Position numbers and translations under genes: made by a program. The notes beneath the pieces were generated by a model. The model did not search any database, was not told the DNA's origin, and saw nothing but the letters and a program-made list of their open reading frames with translations. Positions 53,946-64,000 of a stretch of 64,000 nt of DNA are shown one piece after another. Each line of letters begins with the position of its first letter. Positions within the stretch are counted from its first letter, which is position 1. Source of the stretch: Symbiodinium sp. CCMP2592 (taxonomy: Eukaryota > Sar > Dinophyceae > Suessiales > Symbiodiniaceae); assembly GCA_905221615.1 (NCBI GenBank), contig CAJNDT010006157.1, positions 1 to 64,000 of the forward strand, read 5' to 3'.

Positions 53946-56900
53946 GCCGACGAGTTTGCAAAACCAAAAGGGAAACGTTGAAGCCACGTCGGTCAACTTC
54001 CCAGAGCTTGAACTACGACTCCCATCCAAGAAAGAACACCAAAAATCCGCGCGGGTCAACTGGCGAGCCCGCTGCCAGGACGAAGCCACGTTATGGGGCT
54101 GTCGGGCGACCCCATTTCCAGGCCCGCAAAACACAAGCAATTCTGGCTTCGCCAGGTCGGCTCCACAGAAGGTATTGCAAATCCGCTTCTTGGTCAGATT
54201 ACGTTTCGTTGCGAAGAAGCCCCTTGGCTCTTCAAGGAAGGTCTTGGAGCTCCTAGGCCAGTGCCTCTGCTGAACTGCTTCCTCGGTGGAGCGCTTCATC
54301 TGCTGGAGAGGGATTTTTCCGAGGTGTTTTTTCATGTCCTGGCTCTTTCAGTCTGCTTCGCTGGTGGAATAAACAACAAGTCGGCGGATGCCATTTCTGC
54401 CAGACTTCTCACAACAAAAGTCTCTGTGATGTCTGTGCTGATGGAATGCTCACCGCTGCGACTTGGCCGGAGTCAGATGTCTCTTCAACTGGAAGCCGCG
54501 TGATGCGAATTAGGAAGCGGATAGGATCACGAAGAATGATTTCTCAGATCGGACAGCATGCATGAACTGTGCGATGTGTGGTGTAATTCTTCTTCGTCCA
54601 TGGCCAGACAAGGCCAGAGGCTGTCCACAGCAATCCATCAGGAGCATGCGATCCAAAAATGTCGTTGGGCGTTCTTGCTGTCCATCCCCACATCCTGAAC
54701 CCCAAACTCTTGAATCTCTGAACTTTTAGCCCTTTGGGCTTTTGGAATGTTCAACTACGCCTCCAGAGAACAATCGAGAGATCTGCTGTGCTGAATCCAG
54801 GCTGCGTGAATCTTCTAAAACATACCGGAAACAGAAAACAAGTTCCGTTTGAGATAGGCGCCCAGCACAACAGCTCTCTTTTTCATCAGGATCTGTGGGC
54901 TGTGCGGCTTGCCGGAGGGGCACAGGGAGAAGTACAGCTTCTGGTGCGTCAACATGCGAGCACCCAGAAGACAGTTTTGGGTGCGATTCGATCGCAAACT
55001 CCTTGTAAACGAGCATGGGGACGATCCTCAGCCAAGTAGTGGGGAAGCTTTTGGGCAGGGGCCCGATCTGCGACGAGCACGCAGGGCGTCGTGGACCCGC
55101 GAATCGACAGTGCTCCGAAGTACGGAATTTTTACCCTTTGTTTCGAACTTTGGGCCTGCAGCTAGCACAGAGTGGAGTGCTGGAACACTCTCCCCAGAGA
55201 GAGTTGCTGCTTATGTGTGTTTCAATAAGCCTCGAATCCATCCTCTAGACACACGTTCACACGAAAAAATTTTCATCCTTTGGCAGTAAAAAAGACACAC
55301 AGAGACACAGATACACACCCAGGTACCGCCTTGCAGGCGTGTTGATGTCAGAGAGGTTCCTTCGAGAAAGTTGAAGTCATTGAAATGAAGGCTCAGAGTC
55401 AGAGTTTTTTGGTGAGTCCAAGCCGAAAATCTGAATCCATGAAGGCCACGCACGTGCCTCCCTGCATGTCGTCCTCCGCGCTCTGGCCTAAACGCAAGAC
55501 TTCGTGATTTGGCTGGCATGTCAATGCTATCGTTCCTTGCATTACTTTCTGAAAGGTACGTTCTTGTTTGGTTGTTACCGGTTTTTTTTTTCACTCCATC
55601 TCAACCCCGAATGGACCTGTGCATCCATGAACCCTTCGCTCCATCTCTCAACCCAAAGTTTGCAGCAGATGTATTCCTCCTTCTCACCGTCTTTGGGCCT
55701 CCGATGCTCCGGACACTGCTTGGAGTGCCGTTTCTGCTTACGGGGATGCTGGCGAGTGGCAGAGGCAAGAAGGTTTTGACTTTCGTGGGATTCTACTTCT
55801 AGTCTCAAGGTATTTGAACAAATCAGAAAAGTAACTGCAGGTGGAATGTTTTCCGGGGGGTTTCAGGGTGTTTGGCAGTCCGGGCTGATTCAGAGGATGG
55901 AGATTCAGCATGCGAGAGATTTACAGCATGATCCTCGACAACGTTGTTCGGCTCGGCAGCTCATTCATGTCAGAGAAGGCAGAGACACATGTAAACGTCA
56001 CAGCATGTTGCTGAAACTCGATGTCAATCAGGACGCGGTTGGCTTTGGTGGCGCAGCCTCGAAGCACTTCCCGAACCCTTGTTCTTCTACATGTTCTACG
56101 GTGCACATTCGGCTTTATTCCGTGACCACCGAATATCCCATTCCTTCACTCACGGGCCTGAAGTCTTCTAAACACCTCGCTCTTGAGCATAACCACTCAT
56201 GCATTGCAGGGCTTTGGTGCTCTTCAAGACTGCGCGGCACGTGGACGCGGGGGATGCTGGTTTCTTTGCGTTTGCAATAGGTGCCTGTCAGGCACGGGGG
56301 GGCTTCGGGATGTCGTGGGCCAAAAGTTGACAGCCTCAGTTAGTACGAATTCGAAGGATATCTATTCGCGCCATTGCTGCTCTCAGAGCCAGGCTAGGCC
56401 AGGCCTTGAAACTGTTTGGCTCCCCAGCTGGTCAGATCGGAGCTCAGTGGCAGCTTGCGCTGCACTTCTTGGGAGAGATGCGGCTGGCAGGCCATGCAGA
56501 TGGCTTTTACTAAAAGTAGATCAAAAAAGGCTCAGGTTGGTTCTGCATTGACACGTGTCCACAATCGCAGCCGCAGTGGCCAATCAGGTTTGCTACTAGG
56601 AACAAGTTTCTGGATCTGGTATGTAACAGTGCTGTAGGATAATATGCTCATGGCTGTCATACTTGTGGCATCAGTCATGGTACCTATACAAGCAAGACCC
56701 TCCGTCGTGACTGTAGTGACGATATTAAGCTTCTCAACCAGAACAGCGCAAGGTCAGATTCGACAGCCTCTGGCAAGGTGTTTCAAACCAACCGGACCTG
56801 AGAAAGCGGACCAAAGACGTCCAAGTGCTTCGGCTTGTCAGGATGTGGAGGTTTCTTCAAGTTACGGAGTCAGACAAGAGCCTTTGCCATAAGGATCCTC

Positions 56901-58780
56901 CCCTCGGAGGTCTCTTATGCTCGGAAGCTCCATGCCTTGTGGTCTGCTGGAGGGAGGGAACTCATGCAACCCTTGGCGATCTACAGATCCCGAAAGCCCT
57001 GAATTCTAGGCCGGGACCTGCCACCCAACACAGCCCGAAACCCCAAAACCATTTCCCGGCTGCTGGGAAGTCTAGCGAATCCCGCATCTGGAACAACACG
57101 CTTGGAACGTATACCGCAGAGGGGCTCCGGTATCTTTTCCTTTGTTGGTTTGCCACTGCCTGTCCAGAATGAGCCCCATTTTCAGATGATACCACCGCGG
57201 GTTCTACACGGGTTTTAGCATAGTACCGCATCATGTGGAAGAGATGCCAGATAAGAGTTGAAGCAGAAGTCATATACAGGTCAGTGACCGGCTGGTGGCT
57301 TTCGGCGCCGCCATGAGTGCTGCGGAACGGGGCAACTGGCACCATGGCGCGAGATTGGCCACAGCCCAGCAGAATGGGGAGGCTATATGCCGTTCCTCCT
57401 CTCTCTCAGTCTCTACGGAAGTTTTTAGGAAAGCAGCGAAGACTGAAACGCAGCCACGTGGATGTGGGTAGCGCCAAACGTGGAACCCAAGGTTTTGGGC
57501 TCTACGCCTGGCTGAAGACCTGAGTCGGGAGGTCGGGTTATGTCGTGTTTCATGTTGAGTGGCGGGACCTTCGCACGTGGGATTTGGAGTGTGGCAGATG
57601 AGGATGCTGGGCTTTGAATGCTCGCACTTGAGCCTGAGGTTCTTGTAACAGTCTTTCGAAGCTTCTTCGAGATGAGTACCGAGTGTGCATTTCAGCAGTC
57701 CTGTTTATGCCACCCACATGAGCCAATCAGCTAACCCAAGTACGTGTAAATACGCACATGTTGAACAAAGGTGAGACGAAATATGCAATTCTACATGCAT
57801 GAGCTGATGATGGTATGTTCATCCCTCAGGGCCTGCGTCAGAACATCATCACGCGGAGCGTAGAAGTCAGCGCCTGGGGCCGTGGGTATCGCTGGCAGCA
57901 GGTGGGGCTGTCCGTGTGCAGCATATATCTGCTGCGAGTGTTCGTCTGAGCGAAGTCCTGAGCTCGAAACTGTCGCAAGTTGCTCGCAGGCTCTGGCCTT
58001 GCTGCATAGCATCGGACGCGAGTCCGTGCAGGCCGTTGCATTTGCTTCGCCTGCGGCGTGCGTCTGCGGCGTCTGCTGTTGCCAGGATTAGTGCCCAGCT
58101 GCCCTCATTCCCGCAAGCCGCAAAGCCGGGAAGCTATTGATATCTGCAAGTCCCGCCGCCGGAGGCCAACGTTGTCACCTTCACTGCCAGCAGCGCAGCA
58201 GCCCAGAAGGTAGGGTCCAGCCTTCTGCTGCACGCTCGGTCTCTTCTCACTCTACGCGCACGTGGAGGCGCAGCGCTGGCGGACGGCTGCAGAGCTGCTG
58301 TGTGTCATGGGCTCTAGAGTTGCATGGGATCGTAATCGTCTCTGCGTGCTCATTCCCTTAGCCTGCCTCCATGTGCAACCGAGGCTGTCAGAGCGTCCAG
58401 CCCAACGTGCAGGCATCCCAGGGTGATCAGACTTCAGTTGCTTTACACGTTGATTACGTAGCAGGCTGGAAAGGCCAAAATGCAGGCCAGACATGAAACT
58501 ACGTACTTACGACATGGCAGTCTGAAAGATCGGTGCTAGCTCTGGATTCGGAAATCCCAGCTGAATCGAAAGATGGCAACTCGAAAGAACCCTTTGCTTA
58601 TCCCAGAGTTGCATCAAGTGAGCCATAGTTTCCAGAGTTTTCTGGCGTTGCCCCTGAGGTTGCAAGTTCGCAATGAGGAGGAAGCGAGTACATGACACAC
58701 TTGAGGGTTTATCGCACGACCTCGCGGCTGCAGCTCAAGATCCTGGACTGACGGTAGGTTCCCAGTGATGTTTCGATGCC
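53946..58780. other. Region without a recognised gene
   Basis: GC-rich host-like sequence returns at 53940. Short frames dominate. A plus-strand frame at about 55504-55808 has two hydrophobic segments (LSERYVLVWLLPVFFF and ADVFLLLTVFGPPMLRTLLG) and could be part of a membrane protein, though without family support. Nothing else stands out. Confidence 0.4.
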
Positions 58781-58792
58781 ACGCCTGAAGCG

Positions 58793-59104
58793 ATGGCCAA
58801 GCCATCTTCTCTTTGGGAAGGCGATGGGAAAACAAAGCCTTACCTTGACGAGGTCAAGCCCGACTCCAAGGAATGGAAGGGTATCGAGGACCACTTATGG
58901 CACTTGGGTGGCTCAGAGGTGCAAGGCTTAGAGATTCTGAAGATCGAGCGGAACGAAAACTGGCACCTCTTCTCTCAATACCGCAGCTACCGCAATGGGC
59001 TTGATGACGAGGGGAATGAGAAGTACTTGTTCCACGGCAGCCCATCTGCCACCCATGAGATCATGGATGAAGGGAAAGGTCTCGATACTGCATATGCAAG
59101 CCAG
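58793..59104 (+). CDS. PARP-family ADP-ribosyltransferase, exon 1
   Basis: ATG 58793 begins a plus-strand exon. LEILKIERNENWHLFSQYRS corresponds to the PARP catalytic start (I-x-x-I-x-x-x-N-x-x-L-W-x-x-Y). EKYLFHGSPSATHEIMDEGK is the NAD-binding H-G-(T/S) motif (first residue of the H-Y-E triad) followed by the I-x-x-x-G helix. GLDTAYASQ leads to the donor. An exon ending at CAG/GC (59104/59105) keeps phase with exon 2 and is a GC donor. The frame otherwise stays open for 45 bases into the intron. An upstream exon is possible, because PARPs usually carry N-terminal domains. Confidence 0.8.
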
Positions 59105-59389
59105 GCCGGTGGGCCCATGATCGGACCCCTAAACAGTCTTGAAATATCTTGAAGCCCTTGACGCCCTGAAGTCCAAAGTTACCGCTTGACTTTCGATGTG
59201 TTTTTGATTGGTTAGTCCTTTGTGGATAGTGGTGCCATGAGTAGAAGTGCTATGAGTGAAGAATGACAGGCACTCCTGTGATCCGACCCCCTTCGCTCTT
59301 CCATTGTAATGGTTTGTGGTTGCCCTTTTGATCTTTTTTTGTGTTGGTATGATAGCGATCCTTTCTCATGACTGTCGGGGTTTGGCCAG
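59105..59389 (+). other. GC-AG intron in the PARP gene (about 285 nt)
   Basis: Begins CAG/GCCGGT and ends TTGGCCAG/GAG. A GC-AG intron with AG repeated at both edges is the form frequently reported in dinoflagellates. Removal joins GLDTAYASQ to EFNVYGVGNYFAPD in one frame and rebuilds the PARP core. Using the GT four bases later breaks the frame. Confidence 0.7.
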
Positions 59390-60133
59390 GAGTTCAACGT
59401 GTACGGTGTGGGCAACTACTTCGCCCCCGACCTGCGGCTCTCGCTGTCTTTCATCCGGGCCCAACCTGGGCAAGCCCGGGAAATTCTTTTGTGCCGAGTG
59501 GCTTGTGGAAGAGTTGGAGAGCGAGACCGGGTGGCCCCACAGGGTGCTTCACGGCAACAGTGGAGAGGTGCCTTGATACTGACGCAAAACGAGCTCGCCC
59601 CAGAGGGTTGCCAGTCGGCCACTTCAAGACACCGGAAAGAGCTGGTGGTCTACAAGCAGAATCATGCCTATCCAGCATACAGGATCACCCTCCGCTACAC
59701 AGATGATCCGCGCGATCCATACGAGTCTCCATCATTATTCAACGAGCTACGAGTGCTTGAAGACGTGCCGTACCCCAAGCTATCAAGATCCCGGCGGCAC
59801 TCGAGAAGATACTCGGGCTACCCAGCGCAAAGCAGCTCAAGCATCCCAAGGCCGCTTTCGGCTCCTGGCCAGGCTGCAAGGCCAAGCCCAAGCCAGACTC
59901 TAACAGCGCAGACCTTGCAGCAGTTGCAGTCTTCTTTGCAGCAGCCAAGGCGCCGATCAATGAGATACACATCAAACAACGGGGACAACTATCACGTAGA
60001 AGTTCAACAATTGCCGGGATCAAGTTTGATGATCTCCATAAACAGTGCTTCTTCTGGTAGATCGTCTGCCAGACAGCAGGTCTCTGACTCTTTCTCCTCG
60101 GATCCATGCCTTTTTGGGCCGCGCTTCTTCTGA
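59390..60133 (+). CDS. PARP-family ADP-ribosyltransferase, exon 2
   Basis: EFNVYGVGNYFAPDLRLSLS is the second catalytic signature (Y-G-x-G-x-Y-F-A, with the triad Tyr). AREILLCRVACGRVG is the strand after the D-loop (LLCxVxxG). KELVVYKQNHAYPAYRITLR is the late E-x-V-V-Y-x-x-x-x-x-Y-P-x-Y-x-(I/V) motif. The Glu before LVVY is in the triad position, so mono- or poly-transfer is possible (inference). A long Ser/Gln/Pro-rich tail (from about residue 150) follows to TGA at 60131-60133. The middle of the domain (RDRVAPQGASRQQWRG) is unusually basic, and a small intron or sequence drift there cannot be ruled out. Confidence 0.8.
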   Translation, partial: EFNVYGVGNYFAPDLRLSLSFIRAQPGQAREILLCRVACGRVGERDRVAPQGASRQQWRGALILTQNELAPEGCQSATSRHRKELVVYKQNHAYPAYRITLRYTDDPRDPYESPSLFNELRVLEDVPYPKLSRSRRHSRRYSGYPAQSSSSIPRPLSAPGQAARPSPSQTLTAQTLQQLQSSLQQPRRRSMRYTSNNGDNYHVEVQQLPGSSLMISINSASSGRSSARQQVSDSFSSDPCLFGPRFF

Positions 60134-60139
60134 AGGAAA

Positions 60140-60940
60140 GTCACGTCAAGTTGCGCAGTCATGCAGGTCAGGCGACGATTTTCACGAGAAATTGATAATG
60201 TGCATTGGCGAGCGAATCCGTTCAGGGTGGGAGAAGGGGGAGGACCACAGGCGGGTGGATCCCTCGGTCAGCACTGTTTTTCTCGGTGGCGGACTTCCTG
60301 CCAGCCGTCCTGTTTGCCGCTGAAAAAGCCTGCTCTGCTGGCATCTCGCCCCACATGCTGTACTGCCACAACATGCCAGCGAAGACACCCTGCATGAACC
60401 CTGCGTAAACTGAACTGAGCTTCTGGATTGAGCTCGCAACCCATCTAGAGCCCAGCAACTACACCCGAGCAAACCCTGACAGAACCCTGCAACCCTGAAC
60501 CGTAAACCCGGACGCTAAAGCAATCGGGCTCGTGTCCAGGCATTCAGCGCCCTCTGCAGTGCCTGGCCGAGAATGGATCCTGGTGCCAAGCCGCGGCGCT
60601 TCTGGAGGCTCCATGGCTGCGTCGTTGGTTCATAACAGGATTTCAGGGTTTCTTTGCGCTGAGTCTATGAGGCTTTACCTATCGTTGTATAGTGCTCTGG
60701 AGTTTGAGATAGGGTTAATAAATTGTGAGGTACCATGCAAGGAACACCTTGAGTTAGAGTCGCGCAGGCTTAGGCTGCAAAGAAATCCTTCAACACTAAG
60801 CCCTAAACCGTCTCGATGTCCGCGGTTTTCGCTGCGCTTGCTTTCCTGGACGACACAAGGGCATAGCAGATATCTTTAATCCGTCCAGTCGCTTACATGA
60901 TGCAAGTCATATATCTCTGATTGCTGTTGGTCATGTGTAA
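60140..60940. other. Region without a recognised gene
   Basis: A decayed telomere-like word series lies at 60465-60520 (AACCCTGACAGAACCCTGCA). No coding signal is supported. Confidence 0.5.
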
Positions 60941-60949
60941 ACCCATCTT

Positions 60950-60951
<2 letters not shown>

Positions 60952-60988
<37 letters not shown>

Positions 60989-61008
60989 GACTAGTACTAC
61001 TACTACTA

Positions 61009-61062
<54 letters not shown>

Positions 61063-61067
61063 GACTG

Positions 61068-61104
<37 letters not shown>

Positions 61105-61105
61105 G

Positions 61106-61167
<62 letters not shown>

Positions 61168-61168
61168 C
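60952..61168. repeat. (ACT)n trinucleotide tract
   Basis: Nearly uninterrupted ACT/TAC for over 200 bp with a few CGA or TAT interruptions. Poly-Ser, poly-Leu and poly-Thr frames over it are artefacts. Confidence 0.9.
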
Positions 61169-61309
61169 ACTACTGCCGGTGCGCCGCGGCTCCGCGGAGC
61201 CTAAAGCTCGGCTGACTCGGCGGCCGGTACCTTTGGCAGTGCGGCAGCTTGGAGATTTCAATCCCGGACCCACGCCACCGCCGTGACAGCTTTGGACCCC
61301 ACCCCGAGG

Positions 61310-61525
61310 AGCCAATTAATTAATTATGTGTTTATTTTTTTGGCGGCGGGCTGGAGCTTGTCATTCTTGTCATTCCTGTCATTTCGGAAAGCTGGTCGGT
61401 AAGGTCCAGAAACGAACAAGATTCGCGGCTTTTGCAGCCTTGCCGAAGAGCTTCTCGAAATGACAGGAATGACAAGAATGACAGGCTCCAGCTCGCCCGG
61501 AAAATAAATAATTAAATAATTAATT
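61310..61525. mobile_element. Hairpin MITE-like element, copy 1
   Basis: A palindromic unit of 143 bp (61350-61492) begins GCTGGAGCTTGTCATTCTTG and ends with its reverse complement, GCTCCAGC. The arms contain a 9-bp step (CTTGTCATT, CTTGTCATT, CCTGTCATT). Outer AT-rich tails, TTAATTAATTA on the left and ATTAAATAATTAAT on the right, are also inverted. There is no coding capacity. Arms have more mismatches than in copy 2. Confidence 0.8.
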
Positions 61526-61584
61526 CCACCGGAAGTGGAAAACTTCGAAGTGAATCACAAATGTCGATCTTCCAGGCATCGAAG

Positions 61585-61795
61585 CCATAATTAATTATTT
61601 ATTTATTTATTTTTTTTCGGCCCGGCTGGAGCTTGTCATTCTTGTCATTCCTGTCATTTGGAGAAGCTCGTCGGTAAGGTCCAGAAACGAAGAAGATTCG
61701 CGGCTTTTTTGGCCTTGCCGACAAGCTTCTCCAAATGACAGGAATGACAAGAATGACAAGCTCCAGCCCGCCGCCACAAAAAAAAAATAATTATG
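61585..61795. mobile_element. Hairpin MITE-like element, copy 2
   Basis: The same 143-bp unit at 61625-61767. The outer 50 bases pair with the last 50 with one mismatch. The loop, GGTCCAGAAACGAAGAAGAT, is nearly the same as in copy 1. The flanks are again AT-rich (TTAATTATTTATTTATTTAT on the left and AAAAAAAAAATAATTAT on the right). Confidence 0.85.
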
Positions 61796-61827
61796 GCCTC
61801 TATCCCTGGGAAGTCGCAGGGTACTCA

Positions 61828-62345
61828 TGAGTGCTCGCTCAACACTCGCTCAACACTCGCACGACACTCGCAAGGCACTCACAGGGCAGCCTAGTAGGGA
61901 TTAAGGGTCCTAGGGGTTCGGGTGCCCGGGGTTCGGGAGTTAGGGACAACCGGGAGGCAGCTTGCGAGACGCGAGCCTGGAAGTTCTCGGAGGGCAGGGA
62001 TTGCTCACAGTCACTCGCGCAACACTCGCAGGGCACTCGCACAACACTCACAGGGCACTCACAGGGCACTCGCAAGGCACTCACAGGGCAGCCTAGTAGG
62101 GATTAGGGTTCTAGGGGTTCGGGTGCCGAGTTAGGGACAACCCGGGGAGCTTGCGAAGCGCGAGCCTGGAAGTTCTCGGAAGGACCGCAAAAAAAACTCG
62201 CAGGGCACTCGCAGGGCACTCGCAGGGCACTCACAGGGCTCGCAGGGCACTCGCAGGGAGCCTGGAAGTTCTCGGAAGGACCTGGGCGCGCAGAAAGTAT
62301 AGGCACTCGCACAACACTCGCACAGGGCACTCACTCGCCGGGCAC
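61828..62345. repeat. ACTCGCAGGGC short tandem repeats in two blocks
   Basis: Units of 10-12 bp (ACTCGCAGGGC, ACTCGCACAAC, ACTCACAGGGC) occur in runs at 61837-61885, 62020-62090 and 62195-62345. A larger unit is also duplicated. AGGGCAGCCTAGTAGGGATT followed by GGTTCGGGTGCC and GCGAGCCTGGAAGTTCTCGG is present at about 61880-61995 and 62088-62180, and the last part is seen again near 62260. Confidence 0.85.
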
Positions 62346-62545
62346 TTGGGACTGCTTCGTTTTTTTGGGCAGCCCTGAGGAGCATTGTCGGCCATACGGC
62401 ATCTGTGCACATGCCTTGCAAGCCTCCCAAGCGGAGGGAGCGCGGCCACTAGCTGAAAACTCTGCGACCTCCATGCGACATCGAGCCTTCAGGCCTCTCA
62501 AGCGCCGCTAACGGACCCATGCACTTCAGAAACTTTAAAGAAGAT

Positions 62546-63313
62546 CTAGGCCGCCTCGTAGCCCGAAAATCGGTAGGGCTCCGGCGGCGGAGCGATCACC
62601 ATCCTCAGAACCTGCCTGCCATCTGGGCCCGGAACCAGCCGCTTGTAGACCCGTTTGGTCGCATCGCGGGGCTTGAAGCCGGCATTGGTCAGGTTCGGCA
62701 TCAGCTGCCCCTCCTCCTCGGAACCCTGCAGGGCGCTCCTGCCGCTCTCGTGGACCTCGGCGATGGTCGAGGCCTCATTGATGTCATCCGTGTAGGTGAC
62801 CTTCGCGAGCCAGCGGAGCCAGCGGGATTCCTCGGGCGCCACGTAGAAGCACATCTCCGAGACCTGCTTGATCCTCTCGGGGCGGGGTGCCACGTTCCTC
62901 GTGTGCTCCACCAGGTCCAGCAGGTGGTAGAACTCAGAGAGCCAGAAGAAGGCGCAGGCCGTGAGCTTGCCCTCTCGCACATCGTCGGCCAGCCGGGAGT
63001 CGCTCTGCTGATGGGTAGCCAGGTGCACGTTCTCCGTGAAGATGCTGGAGGCGGCGATGACATTCACTCTGGTGGAACTGCCGGTGTCCTGGCGCTCGTC
63101 GTGGGCGAGGCGGGGCTGAAAGTTCGAGGTCAGCACGATCAAAGCCGTAGGAGTAAAGGACTCGTTGCCGCCGCGGTAGAGGATTGGGGAAGCGATCTCA
63201 GCACCGCGCTGTTCGCAGAGAGGCTTGAGGAGGGCCATGGAGATGCGCCGGTTGGGGACTTCCGAAATGAAGACGAACCTTGCCCCGTCGGTGGCCGAGA
63301 GGAAGGGGTTCAT
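62546..63313 (-). pseudogene. D5-like SF3 helicase, C-terminal half
   Basis: 255 codons from ATG 63313, directly after an in-frame TGA. Residues 9-27, DGARFVFISEVPNRRISMA, match SF3 motif B (R-x-x-x-x-x-E-x-x-x-x-x-x-x-N/S-x-x), and LLKPLCEQRG follows. Residues 51-64, FTPTALIVLTSNFQ, are motif C (hydrophobic strand ending in Asn). The Walker A motif, which should lie about 40-60 residues upstream, is missing and no in-frame extension exists. The rest is helical and ends PEPYRFSGYEAA. SF3 helicases of the D5 type occur in large DNA viruses, phages and mobile elements. In dinoflagellates such fragments probably come from element capture (inference). An upstream exon could hold the missing half. 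Confidence 0.6.
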
Positions 63314-63439
63314 CCCCCTTCACATCGCCGCAGCACTCGAAGACACTATCCCGGAAAACGCGAAGGGGTGCCAGGATGGACCTTGTCGACCATCGACGAG
63401 CAGCAGGCGACCCGTCGCTGGCAGCTCCGGACATGGTGC

Positions 63440-64000
63440 GCGGCGCCTGCGGCTACTGCACGCACGACTGTCGCCTAATGCTACTGTGCCACTTATGCTG
63501 CTGTGCCGCCTGCTGTGCCGCCTGCTGTGCTGCTAATGTGTTATGTGTGCCGCCTGCTGTGCTGCTAATGTGTTATGTGTGCCGCCTCCACGCTGCTTGC
63601 ATGTGCATGTTCCCTAGAGAATTCTGCGCCTGCCGATGCTAGCTATCTTCGAGGAGCGAGCGCGGCGCCCGAAGCTCAATGCAGAGACGCTTGGGCGGGG
63701 AGCCTACGGGTTAGGGACGCAGGGCACTTGCAAGGCAGACGGGGAGCAAAGCCTACTGCGGGGCCGAAGGGGTTAGGGTGCCCTGAACTCCCTGAACCAA
63801 ACCAAAAAAAAAGCAACCCCGGCGAAAGCACTCTAGCAAAATGTTTTACTGCAAAAGTCGGCGGGCCTAGCTAGAATACCGCTAGAAATCAAAAAAAAAG
63901 CATCAGTGAGCAAAGGCGAACAGCACCTGGTGAAGCTGCATCCTAAACCCCCACGGATCAGGTCGACGGCGGCCACAGGCTCGCCGCGAATCGACACTGA
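63440..64000. other. Right edge, no gene seen
   Basis: TGTGCCGCCTGCTGTGC and its extension TGTGCTGCTAATGTGTTATG are repeated in tandem at 63500-63585. The last 300 bases contain decayed CCCTGAACTCCCTGAACC words and A runs. No coding signal is supported. Confidence 0.5.

Noticed and set aside
60893..61315. Frames of 121-140 codons over the (ACT)n tract
   Set aside because: Same triplet-repeat artefact.
62519..63478. 319-codon plus-strand frame opposite the SF3 helicase
   Set aside because: The minus strand carries recognisable SF3 motifs; the plus reading has none.

Overview
The window looks like nuclear DNA of a dinoflagellate, most plausibly the Symbiodinium/Polarella group (inference, no taxonomic search was possible). 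The evidence is a PPR repeat array fused to an RluA-type pseudouridine synthase, genes broken by introns with non-GT donors, several degenerate reverse transcriptases, plant-type telomere-like CCCTAAA blocks scattered inside the sequence, and long trinucleotide tracts. Few open frames are complete genes. Most coding signal comes as exons that must be recognised by domain content.

Layout. 0-0.65 kb is a ~100-bp satellite-like array, followed by GC-rich sequence and an (ACT)n tract. 4.9-7.2 kb (minus) is the 3' part of the PPR-RluA fusion gene. 9.7-10.9 kb is a field of (AGT)n tracts ending in an (AGT)n/(ACT)n inverted pair. 15.6-17.05 kb (minus) is an unrecognised multi-span membrane protein. 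17.7-21.5 kb (minus) is a formin with a proline-rich FH1-like stretch and FH2 pieces in the right order. 22.6-24.1 kb (minus) holds coiled-coil and other exon-like pieces. 25.3-25.9 kb is a cluster of small hairpins with telomere-like tails. 27.9-32.5 kb is an interspersed array based on GCCAAACCCTAAA and GGAGATGTTGG, into which a 5'-truncated, frameshifted LINE (endonuclease plus RT) is inserted. 37.2-43.6 kb is a retroelement graveyard with two other RT families.

46.4-49.5 kb (plus) is a head-to-tail array of three small ubiquitin-like (beta-grasp) genes. The last is interrupted by a 21-bp minisatellite that probably lies in an intron. 49.9-53.94 kb is a sharply AT-rich island with a short minus-strand gene, a coiled-coil ORF and a 991-codon polymerase/SF1-helicase fusion cut off before the last helicase motifs. 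It is the best candidate for a poorly described mobile or virus-like replicon. 54-58.7 kb has no recognised gene. 58.8-60.1 kb (plus) is a two-exon PARP-family ADP-ribosyltransferase with a GC-AG intron. 60.9-62.4 kb contains an (ACT)n tract, two 143-bp hairpin MITE-like elements and ACTCGCAGGGC repeats. 62.5-63.3 kb (minus) encodes the C-terminal half of a D5-like SF3 helicase.

The host genes (PPR-RluA, formin, membrane protein, PARP, ubiquitin-like trio) show no evident shared pathway. They sit as islands among mobile and repetitive DNA. Exon boundaries given here were inferred by eye and should be read as approximate.
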